Positions 1 through 10,205 of a DNA stretch of 64,000 bases are shown piece after piece (within the stretch, counting starts at the first letter, position 1; the number at the start of each line of letters is the position of its first letter). The stretch covers positions 173,037 through 237,036 of the forward strand of contig JABARP010000010.1 in assembly GCA_019186825.1 (NCBI GenBank). The letters are read 5' to 3'. The notes beneath the pieces are model-generated. The model made no database searches. It was not told the origin of the DNA and worked only from the letters and a program-made list of their open reading frames with translations. Source of the stretch: Pyrinomonadaceae bacterium (GTDB lineage: Bacteria; Acidobacteriota; Blastocatellia; Pyrinomonadales; Pyrinomonadaceae). The position numbers were made by a program, and so were the translations under genes.

Positions 1-257
1 TCGCGGCGGATCGCCTCCAGGTCTTCTTCGCTCGCTCCCAGATGCGGTTCGCGAATATCGCCCTCGATGATCGAGAAACATTCAAGCGGCGTGGCCGTCT
101 CTTCTGAGATCGATTCGACCATTGCCATGGATTGCTCGACAAATTGCGGCTGGACAAGCAGGAAGAACTGCACTTCGGAACGCGCAAGCTTTTCTACAAG
201 GCGCGACGCAATGAAGCCCGGAAAGCCAGTAACAAAGATCGTTTCACGAAAAAGCAC
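1..257 (-). CDS. SDR-family NAD-dependent epimerase/reductase, N-terminal part
   Basis: Only the first ~85 codons are in the window; the gene runs off the left edge. The frame reads ETIFVTGFPGFIASRLVEKL, a Rossmann fold with the TGxxGxxA-type nucleotide-binding loop of extended SDR proteins (epimerases, thioester and fatty acyl-CoA reductases). A GTG at 257 is the only plausible start just before this motif. The gene is divergent from the CBS-domain gene. Substrate cannot be told from this fragment. Confidence 0.6.
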   Translation of the reverse strand, partial: MLFRETIFVTGFPGFIASRLVEKLARSEVQFFLLVQPQFVEQSMAMVESISEETATPLECFSIIEGDIREPHLGASEEDLEAIRR

Positions 258-327
258 GGTATCTATAGTAGCAAGTCCTGCAAGAGTTTTGGCAGTTGAG
301 CCGTTTTTGAGTCTATTAGAAACAATC

Positions 328-356
328 TTGTCTTTTTGTCGCATTGCGAACACAAT
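328..356 (+). promoter_or_regulatory. candidate promoter of the CBS-hsp20-lon unit
   Basis: TTGTCT at 328-333 and CACAAT at 351-356 are separated by 17 bases, a sigma70-like arrangement. It leaves a very short leader before the Shine-Dalgarno AAGGAG at 363-368, so it is only a candidate. Confidence 0.3.
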
Positions 357-375
357 AGAGACAAGGAGATACGCG

Positions 376-843
376 ATGACGAATGAAGAAAGGGCGGCCT
401 ACGCGCGCAAGAAATGCCGAGAAATTATGACGGTGAACGTAAAGACCGCCGCGCGTACAACGTCGCTGAAAGAAGCCGCGTTGATGATGCTTAACGGCGA
501 TATGGGAGCGGTTCCGGTCGTCGAGGACGGTAAGATCGTCGGGATCGTGACGGATCGAGACATCGTCGTTCGCGGCGTTGCGGATGGAGTCGGGCCGGAC
601 ACGAACCTTGGCGACGTGATGACGACCGAACTTTTCACCATCGGGCCGGACAGCTATGTTTTCGAAGCGGTGAGGCTCATGGGCGAAAGAAAGGTGAGGC
701 GAGTCCCTGTCGTCGATCAGGACGGTACACTTGCCGGTATTATCGCGATGGCCGATATCGCGCTTGAGACCGAAGATGAGCAGGCGATCGCCGAAACTCT
801 AGAAGAGATCTCATCCGGTGCAGGATTTTGGCAGAATAAATAG
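376..843 (+). CDS. CBS domain-pair protein
   Basis: 155-aa soluble protein made almost entirely of two CBS domains, one at about residues 15-70 (with VVEDGKIVGIVTDRDIV) and one at about 80-135 (with VVDQDGTLAGIIAMADIA). CBS pairs usually bind adenine nucleotides and sense energy state; stand-alone pairs often act as stress-linked regulators. The start at 376 is chosen because AAGGAG lies 7 bases upstream and the protein then begins like its family; the frame stays open to 67 but the upstream part is not protein-like. The Hsp20 gene follows 21 bases after the stop, so it is probably co-transcribed with hsp20 and lon. Ligand unknown. Confidence 0.85.
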   Translation: MTNEERAAYARKKCREIMTVNVKTAARTTSLKEAALMMLNGDMGAVPVVEDGKIVGIVTDRDIVVRGVADGVGPDTNLGDVMTTELFTIGPDSYVFEAVRLMGERKVRRVPVVDQDGTLAGIIAMADIALETEDEQAIAETLEEISSGAGFWQNK

Positions 844-864
844 CTGCTTCTTACTCTTCCTAGT

Positions 865-1230
865 ATGGCAAAGTCCATAAATCGTCGTTTCCAGTTCATC
901 GCGTCCTCTCGCAACGTCCGTTCGGGGAATCTTTGGTATCCGGCCGCAGATGTTTATCAAACGAACGAAGGCTGGATCGTCAAGGTGGAGCTTGCGGGCG
1001 TGTCCCCTGAAGACATAGTGATCGAGGTGCACGGCAAGACGCTCTACATAACCGGAACGCGGCGTGACCGGTCGTGCGGCGTTGGCGCGAATTACCATCA
1101 AATGGAGATCACGTATAGCAACTTTGAAAAAACTTTGAATTTCCCGGCTTCGATAGAGGGTGCTCGCGTCGAACACAATTTTGACAACGGCCTTCTAATG
1201 ATCCACTTAAGGAAAGGTGCAAATGGCTGA
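865..1230 (+). CDS. small heat-shock protein (Hsp20/alpha-crystallin family)
   Basis: 121 aa holding an alpha-crystallin domain: WYPAADVYQTNEGWIVKVELAGV is the first strand region, then VEHNFDNGLLMIHLRK matches the family's C-terminal A-x-x-x-n-G-v-L motif, with L-M-I replacing the usual L-x-V. ATP-independent holdase for unfolded proteins in the cytoplasm. Both the N-terminal arm and the C-terminal IxI tail are short. Its last 8 bases overlap the lon start (ATGGCTGA), implying translational coupling of a holdase with the Lon protease. Confidence 0.85.
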   Translation: MAKSINRRFQFIASSRNVRSGNLWYPAADVYQTNEGWIVKVELAGVSPEDIVIEVHGKTLYITGTRRDRSCGVGANYHQMEITYSNFEKTLNFPASIEGARVEHNFDNGLLMIHLRKGANG

Positions 1231-3688
1231 TAACATCCCTACGGACGAGAACGAAAAGAAGGCCGAAGGATCATCTTCGGAATTGCCGTCGGAGCTGGAG
1301 ATCCCGGTTCTGCCGCTGCAGAATACGACGCTCTTTCCCGAGACGGTTGTCCCGCTTGCTGTCGGTCGCGAACGTTCCACGCGTGCTGTCGAAGCTGCGC
1401 TTGCCACCGAAGAAAAGCTCATCGCCTGCGTTACGACCAAGACCGAGAACGTAACCGGCGATGACGCTGCCCCGAAAGACCTTTACCAGATCGGTACCAT
1501 CGTCAACATCAAGCGAATGATGCGCAACGAGGGCGTAATGCAGCTCATCGTTCAGGGAATGGAGCGCTTCGAGGTCGTTGAGTGGATCAGTGAACAGCCG
1601 TATATGCGTGCGAAGGTTCGCGTTCAATCGGCTTTGCGGGTCGTCGATACCGAAGAGGTCGAGGCTCTGAAACGCAACATTCAGGGAATGATCCAGCAGG
1701 CGCTCGCTCTGCTTCCTAACGTTCCGCCCGAGATCCGTATGGCGATAATGTCGCAGCAGGATCCGGTCCAGCTTGCATATTTTCTTGCGTCGGTCCTTGA
1801 TCTCGGGACCGAGACCGAACAAAAAATGCTGGAATCGAGCACGGTTGACGGCCTGCTGACGCTGACCCACGCCGCGCTTGCGCGTGAGCTTGAGATCATG
1901 GAGATCCGCTCAAAGATCGCAACAGAAGCTCAGCACGAGATGGACAAATCCCAGCGCGATTACGTCCTGCGTCAGCAGATGAAGGCGATCCAGAAAGAGC
2001 TTGGCGATGATGAATCGGGCGAAAAGGCAGAGGCCGAGCAGCTGCGTGAAAGACTTGAAAAGGCAGACCTTCCCGACGATGTCCGCAAGGAGGCGACGCG
2101 CGAGCTTAAGCGAATGGAGCAGCTCCCGCAATCGGCTCCGGACTATCACGTCATCCGCACGTATCTCGAATACGTGCTCGAACTGCCCTGGCGTAAGTCG
2201 AGCGAAGAGAAGCTCGATCTTGCTGAGGCGCAAAAGATACTTGACGAGGACCATTACGGGCTTGAGGACATAAAGGAACGCATTCTCGAATCGCTCGCGG
2301 TTGTAAAACTGCGTCCCGACAGCAAGAGCCCGATCATCCTTTTCGTCGGCCCTCCGGGAGTCGGAAAGACAAGCTTGGGACGCTCGATAGCGAGGGCTTT
2401 GGGACGTGAATTCGACCGAATGAGCCTTGGCGGCATGCGTGACGAGGCGGAGCTTCGCGGCCATAGACGCACGTATATCGGTGCGATGCCGGGCAGGATC
2501 ATTCAGTCCCTGCGCCGCGTCGGCGTCAATAATCCGGTGCTGATGCTCGACGAGATCGACAAGCTCGGCAATGACTTTCGCGGCGATCCGGCGTCGGCAC
2601 TTCTCGAGATCCTGGATCCGGCGCAGAATAATACGTTTCGCGACAATTATCTTGATCTCCCGTTCGATCTCTCGAAGATCTTCTTTATCGCGACGGCGAA
2701 TCAGCTTGCGCCGATCCCGATGCCGCTCCGCGACAGAATGGAGATCATACAGCTTGCGGGCTACAGCGACCGCGAGAAGCTCCAGATCGCAAAGCAATAC
2801 CTGATACCGCGGCAGATCAAAGAGACTGGACTTACCCCCGAACAGCTCGAGATCACGGACGACGCCATTTCGCTGCTTGCGACGCGTTATACCCGAGAGG
2901 CAGGTGTCCGACAGCTCGAACGCTCGATCGGCAATCTCGCGAGAAAGGTCGCGCTGAAGGTCGCTCAAGGCTCGACCGATAAGTTCGTTATTTCGGCGGA
3001 AGAGATCCGCGGCTATCTCGGTTCTCCGCGAGTTTTTCCGGAAGAGGCGAGGAAAGAGCTTCCGCCCGGAGTTGCGACCGGAATGGCGTGGACGGAAATG
3101 GGGGGCGAGGTTCTTTTTATCGAAGCGACGCTCTTGCCCGGCGGCGGCGGGCTCACGTTGACAGGCCAGCTTGGCGACGTGATGAAAGAATCCGCACAGG
3201 CGGCACGCAGTTACCTTTGGTCGCACGCAGCCGATTTCGGAATCGACACCGAGTTGATAAAACACAACGGCATACACATACACGTGCCCGCCGGTTCGAT
3301 ACCAAAGGACGGGCCTTCTGCCGGCGTTACGATGGCATCGGCTATGGCTTCGCTTTACACCGGCCGCAAGGTGCGGAACGACACGGCAATGACGGGCGAG
3401 ATCACACTTTCGGGATTGGTGTTTCCTGTCGGTGGCATCAAGGAAAAGGTGATGGCCGCTCATCGGGCCGGCATTCGCCGCATTATTTTGCCGGATCGCA
3501 ACGAACCCGACACGGACGAGATCCCGGACGACGTGAAGAAAGAGCTTGAGTTCATTCCGGTCAAGTATATTTCCGAAGTTCTCAATGCCGCTCTAGAGAC
3601 GACCGGCACGCCACCGAAGACCGACGAATTCCCGCCGCAGGCCAGGGATGAGACGCCTTCAACCGGCGGCGAGCAGCCTTCGATCTAG
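1223..3688 (+). CDS. lon: ATP-dependent endopeptidase Lon
   Basis: 821 aa, normal size for LonA. Domains in order: N-terminal substrate domain ([19 protein letters not shown] near residue 28), coiled coil (about 190-300), AAA+ module with Walker [10 protein letters not shown] and Walker [11 protein letters not shown], and C-terminal serine-lysine protease with the catalytic Ser in [10 protein letters not shown] and Lys in [14 protein letters not shown]. Degrades misfolded and regulatory proteins in the cytosol. ATG at 1223 is preferred to the in-frame GTG at 1217 because AAGGAAAGG lies immediately upstream at a better distance. It overlaps the hsp20 stop by 8 bases and converges with the next gene with a 3-base overlap. 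Confidence 0.97.
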   Translation: MADNIPTDENEKKAEGSSSELPSELEIPVLPLQNTTLFPETVVPLAVGRERSTRAVEAALATEEKLIACVTTKTENVTGDDAAPKDLYQIGTIVNIKRMMRNEGVMQLIVQGMERFEVVEWISEQPYMRAKVRVQSALRVVDTEEVEALKRNIQGMIQQALALLPNVPPEIRMAIMSQQDPVQLAYFLASVLDLGTETEQKMLESSTVDGLLTLTHAALARELEIMEIRSKIATEAQHEMDKSQRDYVLRQQMKAIQKELGDDESGEKAEAEQLRERLEKADLPDDVRKEATRELKRMEQLPQSAPDYHVIRTYLEYVLELPWRKSSEEKLDLAEAQKILDEDHYGLEDIKERILESLAVVKLRPDSKSPIILFVGPPGVGKTSLGRSIARALGREFDRMSLGGMRDEAELRGHRRTYIGAMPGRIIQSLRRVGVNNPVLMLDEIDKLGNDFRGDPASALLEILDPAQNNTFRDNYLDLPFDLSKIFFIATANQLAPIPMPLRDRMEIIQLAGYSDREKLQIAKQYLIPRQIKETGLTPEQLEITDDAISLLATRYTREAGVRQLERSIGNLARKVALKVAQGSTDKFVISAEEIRGYLGSPRVFPEEARKELPPGVATGMAWTEMGGEVLFIEATLLPGGGGLTLTGQLGDVMKESAQAARSYLWSHAADFGIDTELIKHNGIHIHVPAGSIPKDGPSAGVTMASAMASLYTGRKVRNDTAMTGEITLSGLVFPVGGIKEKVMAAHRAGIRRIILPDRNEPDTDEIPDDVKKELEFIPVKYISEVLNAALETTGTPPKTDEFPPQARDETPSTGGEQPSI

Positions 3689-5574
3689 GACCGTTTTGCA
3701 GCGCGGAATTTCGGGTTCATCTCGATGGCTCGTGCGAAATGCCGCTCGGCCAACTCATCCATGCCTGCGCCTTTCAAGCGCATTCCCAGCATCCAATGAA
3801 ATAACGGATCGTCCGGCGTGAGCTGATCGGCACGGGCCTGAAAGCTGGACGCAAGAGCATCATTGCCTGCGGCCTTGGCCGCTCCGGCGAGGAACGCGGT
3901 CGCAAGCGGAAGATTCGGGTTCTCATCTACGGCTTTTGACCAGGTGTCAAAGGCGTCTTTCTGCCTGCCAAGACTCCAGAGAGCTTCACCCTTTTGTTCA
4001 AGTGCGAGCGTGAGGTCCGGGCGTTCTTTCAGAGCGGCATCGAGGCTTGTGATCGCTTCGGCGTGCTTGCCTGTGCGGTTCAGTATCGCACCTCGGTAGT
4101 AATCTGCGAGAGCTTTTGCCGCACCGTGTTCGTGTGCCGAAGCATCGGCAAGCGTGGCGGTCGCCTTTTGAGGGTCGCCGCCAAGGTATTCGAGCCAAGC
4201 GAGCTTCGAGAGAGCCTGAACATTGGTGAACAGCCCGTTATTCCGAGCCGTCGAAAAATGATTCCGGCCGGCAGCGATATTCTGTTTATCCGCGGGCGAC
4301 AGCCACTGCACGGGATTCGCCTGCGCAAGAGCGACCTCGTCCGGCAGATGAATTGCCTCGAAAGCGTTCGCTCCCTTCCATTCGTGATAGCGGATCCAAC
4401 CGCTGTGTGCCGTCAGGCCGAGCCAGATCAGCGACAGTACGAAAAAGACCGTTCCCGCCCGTGTGATCTTTCCGCCGGATCTAAGATTGAACTGATACAG
4501 CGAGAGATCTTTGGAGACGAAAAGGCGGTATGTTCGCCATGCAACGAAGGTCGTGATCCCTGCAAGAGCCAGGGCAAGCAGCATCGGAATGAGCTGATAA
4601 GTATCCCAAACGGCGTAAAGACTTAGCAGAAATATGATGGCGGCACCGATCTCTTCCGGCCAGGTGAGCGAATAGTTTTTCTTTACCTTGGTTGCGACAC
4701 CGAGTGAAGGTTTCCCAAATCCGAAGTATAGAGCGTCGTTGGGACAGACGCTGACGCAATCCATGCATTTCATACAGCCCGGATCGATCACCATACCGTG
4801 TTCGCGAACCTCTGCATGCACGATCACGTTCGACGTGCAGGCCGCGGTGCAGAAGCCGCATTGATCGCACGCGTCTGTTACGCGGATCCTTCCAACGGCC
4901 AGCTTATCTGCGACGCCAAAGAAGCCGCCGTACGGACACGCATACGTGCAAAATCCTTTTGATCCGAGGAAATAGACCGTTACAAAGCCGCAGATAAAAA
5001 GGAACGGTATCGCGACCGCGATCGTCGGGAACGTGCTCCAGAAGTCCTGCGTTACGATGTGATTCGTAAACTGCGGAATGACGCCTTCACCGAGCGGCGG
5101 TGCAAGGTAGCGGTTTAGCACCGGAAGCCCGAACATATAAAGCGCCGCAAGGAGCGGCACGAACATCAAAAGCCGCGAGCGGAACGGACGCGGCTTGATG
5201 CCGACCTTCTTTAGAAGCCACGCGGCGAGGTCCTGAAGGGCTACAACGTGACAGGCCCAGCCGCAGATCCAACGGCCGAGTATCAAGGTCGACAGGATCG
5301 CAAGCGCAAAGAAGATGAATCCGGCATTGATCGCTCCGCGGCTCAGCGTCTGCATCGCCTCAGAAGGCTCGATCGGGGAGACGGTCGATCCGGAGATCTG
5401 CCATTGAACGAAGTGAGCGACCATCAACGCCGTCAGCAGGATGAGGGCAAACGCACGCCAACGGCTGACCCTTGAATGTGGGGTTTTTGCGGAGGGTTTT
5501 TCGTCGTTTGGGAGGACAGGCAGAACTCGCGGCTTTCGCCCATTGTCCGGTTCGCCTATGCAACGGCTACTCAT
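3685..5574 (-). CDS. NapH/CcoG-like membrane ferredoxin with C-terminal TPR domain
   Basis: 629 aa. About six membrane segments; the N-terminal half carries the NapH/NosR-type motifs CGWAC and CTYACPYGG, then two [4Fe-4S] clusters in a soluble loop (CDQCGFCTAAC and CMKCMDCVSVC). Two or three more membrane helices follow, and the last ~190 residues are TPR-like helices (for example ALKERPDLTLALEQKGEALW). Such ferredoxins pass electrons from quinol to periplasmic or membrane redox enzymes or help cytochrome assembly. The TPR extension is not part of ordinary NapH and may dock a partner. No redox operon surrounds it, so the partner is unknown. Confidence 0.75.
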   Translation of the reverse strand: MSSRCIGEPDNGRKPRVLPVLPNDEKPSAKTPHSRVSRWRAFALILLTALMVAHFVQWQISGSTVSPIEPSEAMQTLSRGAINAGFIFFALAILSTLILGRWICGWACHVVALQDLAAWLLKKVGIKPRPFRSRLLMFVPLLAALYMFGLPVLNRYLAPPLGEGVIPQFTNHIVTQDFWSTFPTIAVAIPFLFICGFVTVYFLGSKGFCTYACPYGGFFGVADKLAVGRIRVTDACDQCGFCTAACTSNVIVHAEVREHGMVIDPGCMKCMDCVSVCPNDALYFGFGKPSLGVATKVKKNYSLTWPEEIGAAIIFLLSLYAVWDTYQLIPMLLALALAGITTFVAWRTYRLFVSKDLSLYQFNLRSGGKITRAGTVFFVLSLIWLGLTAHSGWIRYHEWKGANAFEAIHLPDEVALAQANPVQWLSPADKQNIAAGRNHFSTARNNGLFTNVQALSKLAWLEYLGGDPQKATATLADASAHEHGAAKALADYYRGAILNRTGKHAEAITSLDAALKERPDLTLALEQKGEALWSLGRQKDAFDTWSKAVDENPNLPLATAFLAGAAKAAGNDALASSFQARADQLTPDDPLFHWMLGMRLKGAGMDELAERHFARAIEMNPKFRAAKRS

Positions 5575-5655
5575 ACTTAAATAATGCGATGGTTAGCACT
5601 CGGCTTAAATTACGGGTGTCCTTTTAGAAATAGTACACAAATGACTTGCTTTTAG

Positions 5656-5669
5656 CACCCGAACGGGTG
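5656..5669. promoter_or_regulatory. palindrome CACCCG-AA-CGGGTG
   Basis: Perfect 6-base arms around AA, with T-rich and A-rich flanks that extend the symmetry with one bulge. It lies between two divergent genes, as expected of an operator; a further ACGGGTGT copy is at about 5612. No regulator can be named. Confidence 0.35.
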
Positions 5670-5728
5670 TAAAAACAAGGATACGTCTCCGCGACAAGAT
5701 CCAAGACTGACCAAACTGGTAAGGCCAC

Positions 5729-5747
5729 ATTAACCGGCTGGGTTAAT
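5729..5747. promoter_or_regulatory. operator-like inverted repeat upstream of the 690-aa secreted protein gene
   Basis: ATTAACC-GGCTG-GGTTAAT is a perfect 7-base inverted repeat with a 5-base spacer, ending 20 bases before the ATG at 5768. Position and symmetry fit a dimeric regulator site. Confidence 0.4.
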
Positions 5748-5767
5748 TGTAATCAAAGAGTAAAGCT

Positions 5768-7840
5768 ATGTTGAAGCCAATTTTAATTGCGTTGCTTCCA
5801 TTCCTGTTTTTATTTAACGGTGGATCGGACGCCTTGCTTTCGGGAGGGAATCCAAAACCCGACGGCTATTCAGGAACCTTAGAGAAAATGCTCGTTGAGA
5901 GCGGCACCGTTTCGATGCGTGTCGATCTTTCGAAGCTAAATAGCAAAGGCGGCGTCGTGAACATCGATATGCCGGCCAAGGCGAATTCGTTCTTCACGAT
6001 CCTCGTTTTTAACGATGAACTGCGTGGACCGAACCCGGGTTCGATGGACCTCGAAGGCAGTTTTTCGGCGGGAGTAGGACGCTCGGCTATCGCGTTCAAC
6101 GATCTCGTCCTCGAAAATCAGGCTTGGGAAGATGGCGGCGACCTCGTGATCCGCAGCTCACGCACGGGTACGGTTTATTTCCGCATCGAAGGCCAGGAAT
6201 ACATCTATAATCCGATGATCCGCGGGCTTGTCATCTCGAACGGCCGGCTCGTCGTAACGGATGCTTTCGCAGCTTCGCTGGGACGAAAGGACATCGCCGG
6301 ATCGACCGTTGGAACGATCGGAATGGATGCGAGGATGCGCACGATCGAGTCTTCGCAGATCGTTGATGGCGAGGTGAGATCCGAGGATATGCCGGCCATG
6401 GCTCCTTCGGCAGGCACGATCCCGGGCCCGGATGTGATCGTCGGCGACCTCTCAGGTCTTGCTCAATTCGGATCGAGCTCGGGCACACAGGTTGGCCTTG
6501 CGGTTGCGACCGATTCTTGCAACTTCGGTACGGAGAACCTGCATTGGCAGGCAAACCCGAGCAACGATCACCCCGTCATTCCGCAGAATCTCTATCGGAT
6601 GTCGGCAAATGGCGATCGCATGGAACAGATCGGCCAGTCGAACGTCAAGCACGCATTTACGGCACTTACGAACAACATTTGCGGCCTCGGCTGTAACGGT
6701 GTCGGCGGCTCGAACCTCGGTTCCGGCTGTTCGGATCCTTATTCGGCGAGCTTGAATGCCGGCCCAAATCTTGGTTCGCGTGCCTGGATCAACCCGTTCA
6801 CTGGGGCTTTTCCACGCAACGATTCGGCAACCCCAAACAACAACCACTCAGGACACTCGCATACCGGCACGTCTCACCGTATCCTGGTTGAGATCAATGA
6901 CCTGAACACCTCGATGAACGCCGGAGCGACGTATTACGCAGAAGGCCAGTACATCACTCCGCACGAATATTCGTGGTGCCAAAGCCATCCGGGCGAGTGC
7001 AATATGTACAACAACGTGTCGTATCGCCAGTATTCGGTTAACGGCACGACAAGCCCGTTTAGCTTCTCGCCGGTAGGGTCTACCGTTCGCACGAAGCCCG
7101 CTATCATGGCATGGACCGGTGCGACCATTGTTGACCTGCAACCGGCACCGGGGACCGACGGTATTGCAAGTGTTGCCTATAAGGTAACGCAGCTTGGGCC
7201 GAACCTCTGGCACTATGAATACGCTATCTATAATCAAAACCTGGATCGCGGTATTCAATCTTTCTCCGTTCCGGTTACGAGTGGAGATATTACGAACATC
7301 GGGTTCCATGCTCCGCCGCAGCATCCGGGTTGGGCGAATGACGGCACGGTCGGAAACGCCGGTTTCAGCAGCCAGCCGTGGGCGACAGATCAGTCAGGCG
7401 GGGCTTTGACATGGTCGAGTGAAACGTTCGCTCAGAATCCGAATGCGAACGCCATTCGTTGGGGTACGACCTACAACTTCCGCTTTGATTCGACCCACGC
7501 TCCTGTTACTGCGACGGCGACGGTCGGGTTCTACAAAACCGGTGCTCCGGTCACCGTTACGGTTCAGGCGCCTTCGGCTTCTGTTCCGCCGTCAACGTAC
7601 ACCGTTTCTGGACGCGTTGTTAATAGTTCGGGAATGGGAGTCGGGTACGAACGCGTTTACCTTACGGGCGATGTCATTCGCTTAGGTGCTATGACCAACC
7701 CGTTCGGTTACTTCACGTTCTCAAATGTTTCGGGCGGCAATTACACGATAGGTGTTTCGTCACGCCGATACACGTATCCTTCCTCGCAGATCGTGGTTAG
7801 CGACAATATTTCCGATATCCTGATCACTGCGAATCCGTAG
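5768..7840 (+). CDS. large secreted protein with C-terminal carboxypeptidase-regulatory-like domain
   Basis: 690 aa with an N-terminal hydrophobic signal (residues 1-20, followed by GGSDALLSGG). The body is rich in Gly, Ser, Asn and Thr with few charged residues and shows no motif I recognise. The last ~80 residues (TVSGRVVNSSGMGVGYERV onward) form a CarboxypepD_reg-like beta-sandwich, a module common in exported and surface proteins. Probably periplasmic, outer-membrane-attached or extracellular; adhesion or surface structure is possible but not shown. A strong terminator follows at 7889, so it is monocistronic. Function unknown. Confidence 0.75.
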   Translation: MLKPILIALLPFLFLFNGGSDALLSGGNPKPDGYSGTLEKMLVESGTVSMRVDLSKLNSKGGVVNIDMPAKANSFFTILVFNDELRGPNPGSMDLEGSFSAGVGRSAIAFNDLVLENQAWEDGGDLVIRSSRTGTVYFRIEGQEYIYNPMIRGLVISNGRLVVTDAFAASLGRKDIAGSTVGTIGMDARMRTIESSQIVDGEVRSEDMPAMAPSAGTIPGPDVIVGDLSGLAQFGSSSGTQVGLAVATDSCNFGTENLHWQANPSNDHPVIPQNLYRMSANGDRMEQIGQSNVKHAFTALTNNICGLGCNGVGGSNLGSGCSDPYSASLNAGPNLGSRAWINPFTGAFPRNDSATPNNNHSGHSHTGTSHRILVEINDLNTSMNAGATYYAEGQYITPHEYSWCQSHPGECNMYNNVSYRQYSVNGTTSPFSFSPVGSTVRTKPAIMAWTGATIVDLQPAPGTDGIASVAYKVTQLGPNLWHYEYAIYNQNLDRGIQSFSVPVTSGDITNIGFHAPPQHPGWANDGTVGNAGFSSQPWATDQSGGALTWSSETFAQNPNANAIRWGTTYNFRFDSTHAPVTATATVGFYKTGAPVTVTVQAPSASVPPSTYTVSGRVVNSSGMGVGYERVYLTGDVIRLGAMTNPFGYFTFSNVSGGNYTIGVSSRRYTYPSSQIVVSDNISDILITANP

Positions 7841-7888
7841 GGTTCAGGATAGTTATGGAACTCGTTTGAGGTTCCGAACTAAAAGGCG

Positions 7889-7928
7889 AGCGGCCGGGCC
7901 TATCACGAAGCTCGGCCGCTTCTTTTTT
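7889..7928 (+). terminator. rho-independent terminator
   Basis: Eleven-base stem (7889-7899 with 7910-7920, one G-T pair), 10-base loop, followed by TCTTTTTT. It ends the secreted-protein transcript. Confidence 0.85.
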
Positions 7929-8171
7929 GCGAGATACTGTCCGGCGAAGCCAGCTATCTCAAAAAAATTCCGCTAAACTCCTAATTATCCGTTTTTTCAA
8001 GTAGAAAACCGCTGCAGATAAAGTGTATTCTTTCTAATTAGACGTTTTGGGCGACAGGCGGCCTTACACTAGCGCCTATTCTGCTGAACGCGCGGCAGAT
8101 TCAGGCTCTTCCATCCCCGGTTCGAAAAACGGATCTAATACCAAATTTCTAGGGCACTTAAGAAGCGGAAG
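7929..8171. other. non-coding leader of the mreB operon
   Basis: With the preceding terminator this is the 331-base gap between the secreted-protein gene and mreB. It is AT-richer near 7965-8045 and must hold the mre promoter, but I see no convincing -35/-10 pair and no gene. Confidence 0.5.
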
Positions 8172-9218
8172 ATGGCATTTAAGTCTTTATTCAGTTTATT
8201 TTCGAGCGACCTTGCGATCGATCTCGGAACGGCAAATACCCTTGTTTACGCGGCTGGACGCGGGATCGTGGTCTCGGAACCGTCAATAGTTGCGATCAAC
8301 AAGATCACCAATCAGGTCGAGGCTGTCGGCCGCGACGCAAAGGAGATGCTTGGGCGTACGCCGGGCAATATCGTTGCGATCCGCCCGATGAAGGACGGCG
8401 TCATTGCGAATTTTGAAGTTACGGAGAAGATGCTCCAGCACTTTATCCGTAAAGCTCACAACGGCAAGTCGTGGGTCAGGCCGCGTGTCGTCATCGGGAT
8501 ACCATCGGAGATCACGCAGGTCGAGCGCCGAGCTGTGGAAGATTCGGCATATCGTGCGAAAGCCTCCGAAGTTTATCTCGTTGAAGAAGCGATGGCGGCC
8601 GCTATCGGTGCAGGGCTCCCTATCACGGAACCGCACGGCAACATGGTCGTTGATATCGGCGGCGGTACAACTGACATCGCCGTTATCTCGCTCTCGGGCA
8701 TTGTCTATTCTCGTGCCGTGCGTGTTGCCGGCAACGAGATGGACGACGCTATCACGCAGTACATCAAACGCAAATACAACCTTCTGATCGGCGAGCGCAC
8801 GGCCGAAGCGATCAAGATCGCATTGGGCAGTGCATTCCCGCTGGAAGAGCCGCTCTCGATGGACGTCCGCGGCCGCAACCTCATCGAAGGTATCCCCAAG
8901 ACGATCACGATGACCGACGAAGAGATCCGCGAGGCTCTCTCGGATGCGATCTCGACGATCATAAACGCTGTTCGTGTCGCGCTCGAAAGGACACCGCCGG
9001 AACTTTCGGCAGATATCGTCGAACGCGGCATCGTCCTTACGGGCGGCGGAGCACTTCTCAAGAATCTCGACAAACGCCTGATGATCGAGACCGGACTGCC
9101 GGTCGTGATCGCCGAAGATCCGCTATCGTCCGTCGTGCTTGGTACGGGCAAGATGCTATCGGATTTCGAGCTCCTCAAGCGCGTTAAGTGGGATAACTCG
9201 ATGATGACGGGAAACTAA
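8172..9218 (+). CDS. mreB: rod-shape determining protein MreB (bacterial actin)
   Basis: 348 aa, the normal MreB length. Actin-fold ATP-binding motifs are clear: phosphate 1 [15 protein letters not shown] near residue 17, phosphate 2 [14 protein letters not shown], and adenosine motif [14 protein letters not shown]. It forms membrane-associated filaments that guide lateral cell-wall synthesis by RodA and PBP2. First gene of an mreBCD-mrdA-rodA-PBP1A run. The N-terminal [12 protein letters not shown] may be the amphipathic membrane helix. Confidence 0.97.
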   Translation: MAFKSLFSLFSSDLAIDLGTANTLVYAAGRGIVVSEPSIVAINKITNQVEAVGRDAKEMLGRTPGNIVAIRPMKDGVIANFEVTEKMLQHFIRKAHNGKSWVRPRVVIGIPSEITQVERRAVEDSAYRAKASEVYLVEEAMAAAIGAGLPITEPHGNMVVDIGGGTTDIAVISLSGIVYSRAVRVAGNEMDDAITQYIKRKYNLLIGERTAEAIKIALGSAFPLEEPLSMDVRGRNLIEGIPKTITMTDEEIREALSDAISTIINAVRVALERTPPELSADIVERGIVLTGGGALLKNLDKRLMIETGLPVVIAEDPLSSVVLGTGKMLSDFELLKRVKWDNSMMTGN

Positions 9219-9311
9219 CGGATCCAAGTCCCAAGGTGTGCGCACAAGGTTGTTAGGCCCTTCGGCTTCCGACATTGAACACTGCATTCCGGACTTTGCG
9301 GCGTACTTGCG

Positions 9312-10205
9312 ATGGTTGAGCGTAGTCAAAAGGAAGTATGGCGATTGGCTCCGTGGCTGATGGTCGCTCTCCTGCTCGTTAACTTCATTTTAATGGCCCT
9401 GGATGCCCGCGACAGCTCCTCGGGAAAGCTCGTGGTACGTTCGTGGACCCAAACCGTCGCTGACTTCGTTCAATCGCCCGTAACCTCGGTTTCCGCCGCG
9501 GTCTCTAACTATTTTTCCTCCATTGCGAATCTTCGATCGGCTCAGGATGAGAACTCGATCCTAAAGCAGCGTGTTCAGGAGCTTGAGGTCGAATTGCGGC
9601 AGAAGGACGGTCTTTCAAATGAGAATGAAAGGCTTCGGTCGCTCCTGCAACTTAAGGATGAGAGCAAGTACAAGGTCCTGACCGCTCGCATCATCGGGCG
9701 CGATCCGTCGGCGTGGTTCAACGCTTCGATCATAAATCGCGGCAGCCTCGATGGCGTTACATTGAATATGCCGGTCGTAACCGACGGCGGTATCGTTGGC
9801 CGTATTACGGCAGTAAGTCCGCTTACGTCGCAGGTCGATCTGATCACATACAGCAAATCCGGCGTTGGCGGCATTGTCGGGGAGGTTGGCGCGACGAATG
9901 CATTGGGCGTCGTTGTCGGCACGGGAAAGACCGACATTCTCGAAATGAAGTACGTCCCCGGAACTGCCGAGGTCGAGGTCGGGCAGCCGATCTTCACGAC
10001 CGGACAGGACGGCATCTATCCCGCAGGACTCAAGATCGGAGAGATCGTCAATGTTGTGCGCGGGTCGGCAACTACGGCGCACAAGATCGAGATCAAGCCG
10101 GCAGCAAAGCTTAATTCAATGCAGGAGGTCGGCGTGCTACTGTATCAACCGCCGCAAAAGCCGGACTTTGAGCAGCGGGTCACACCGGACCAGAAGAAGA
10201 AATAG
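9312..10205 (+). CDS. mreC: rod-shape determining protein MreC
   Basis: 297 aa. One membrane helix near residues 13-30 (LAPWLMVALLLVNFILMAL), a coiled coil at about 65-112 (ENSILKQRVQELEVELRQKD), then the periplasmic beta-barrel domain including GIVGRITAVSPLTSQVDLIT. MreC scaffolds the elongasome and activates PBP2. Its stop is immediately followed by the mreD ATG. Confidence 0.95.
   Translation: MVERSQKEVWRLAPWLMVALLLVNFILMALDARDSSSGKLVVRSWTQTVADFVQSPVTSVSAAVSNYFSSIANLRSAQDENSILKQRVQELEVELRQKDGLSNENERLRSLLQLKDESKYKVLTARIIGRDPSAWFNASIINRGSLDGVTLNMPVVTDGGIVGRITAVSPLTSQVDLITYSKSGVGGIVGEVGATNALGVVVGTGKTDILEMKYVPGTAEVEVGQPIFTTGQDGIYPAGLKIGEIVNVVRGSATTAHKIEIKPAAKLNSMQEVGVLLYQPPQKPDFEQRVTPDQKKK

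Noticed and set aside
1910..3463. Long open frame (517 codons) on the minus strand opposite lon
   Set aside because: The plus strand encodes an intact Lon with all motifs; the reverse frame is a codon-bias shadow.
5593..5601. TTAGCACTC, identical to half of a CIRCE element
   Set aside because: No GAGTGCTAA partner at the right distance, and the gene it precedes is not a chaperone.
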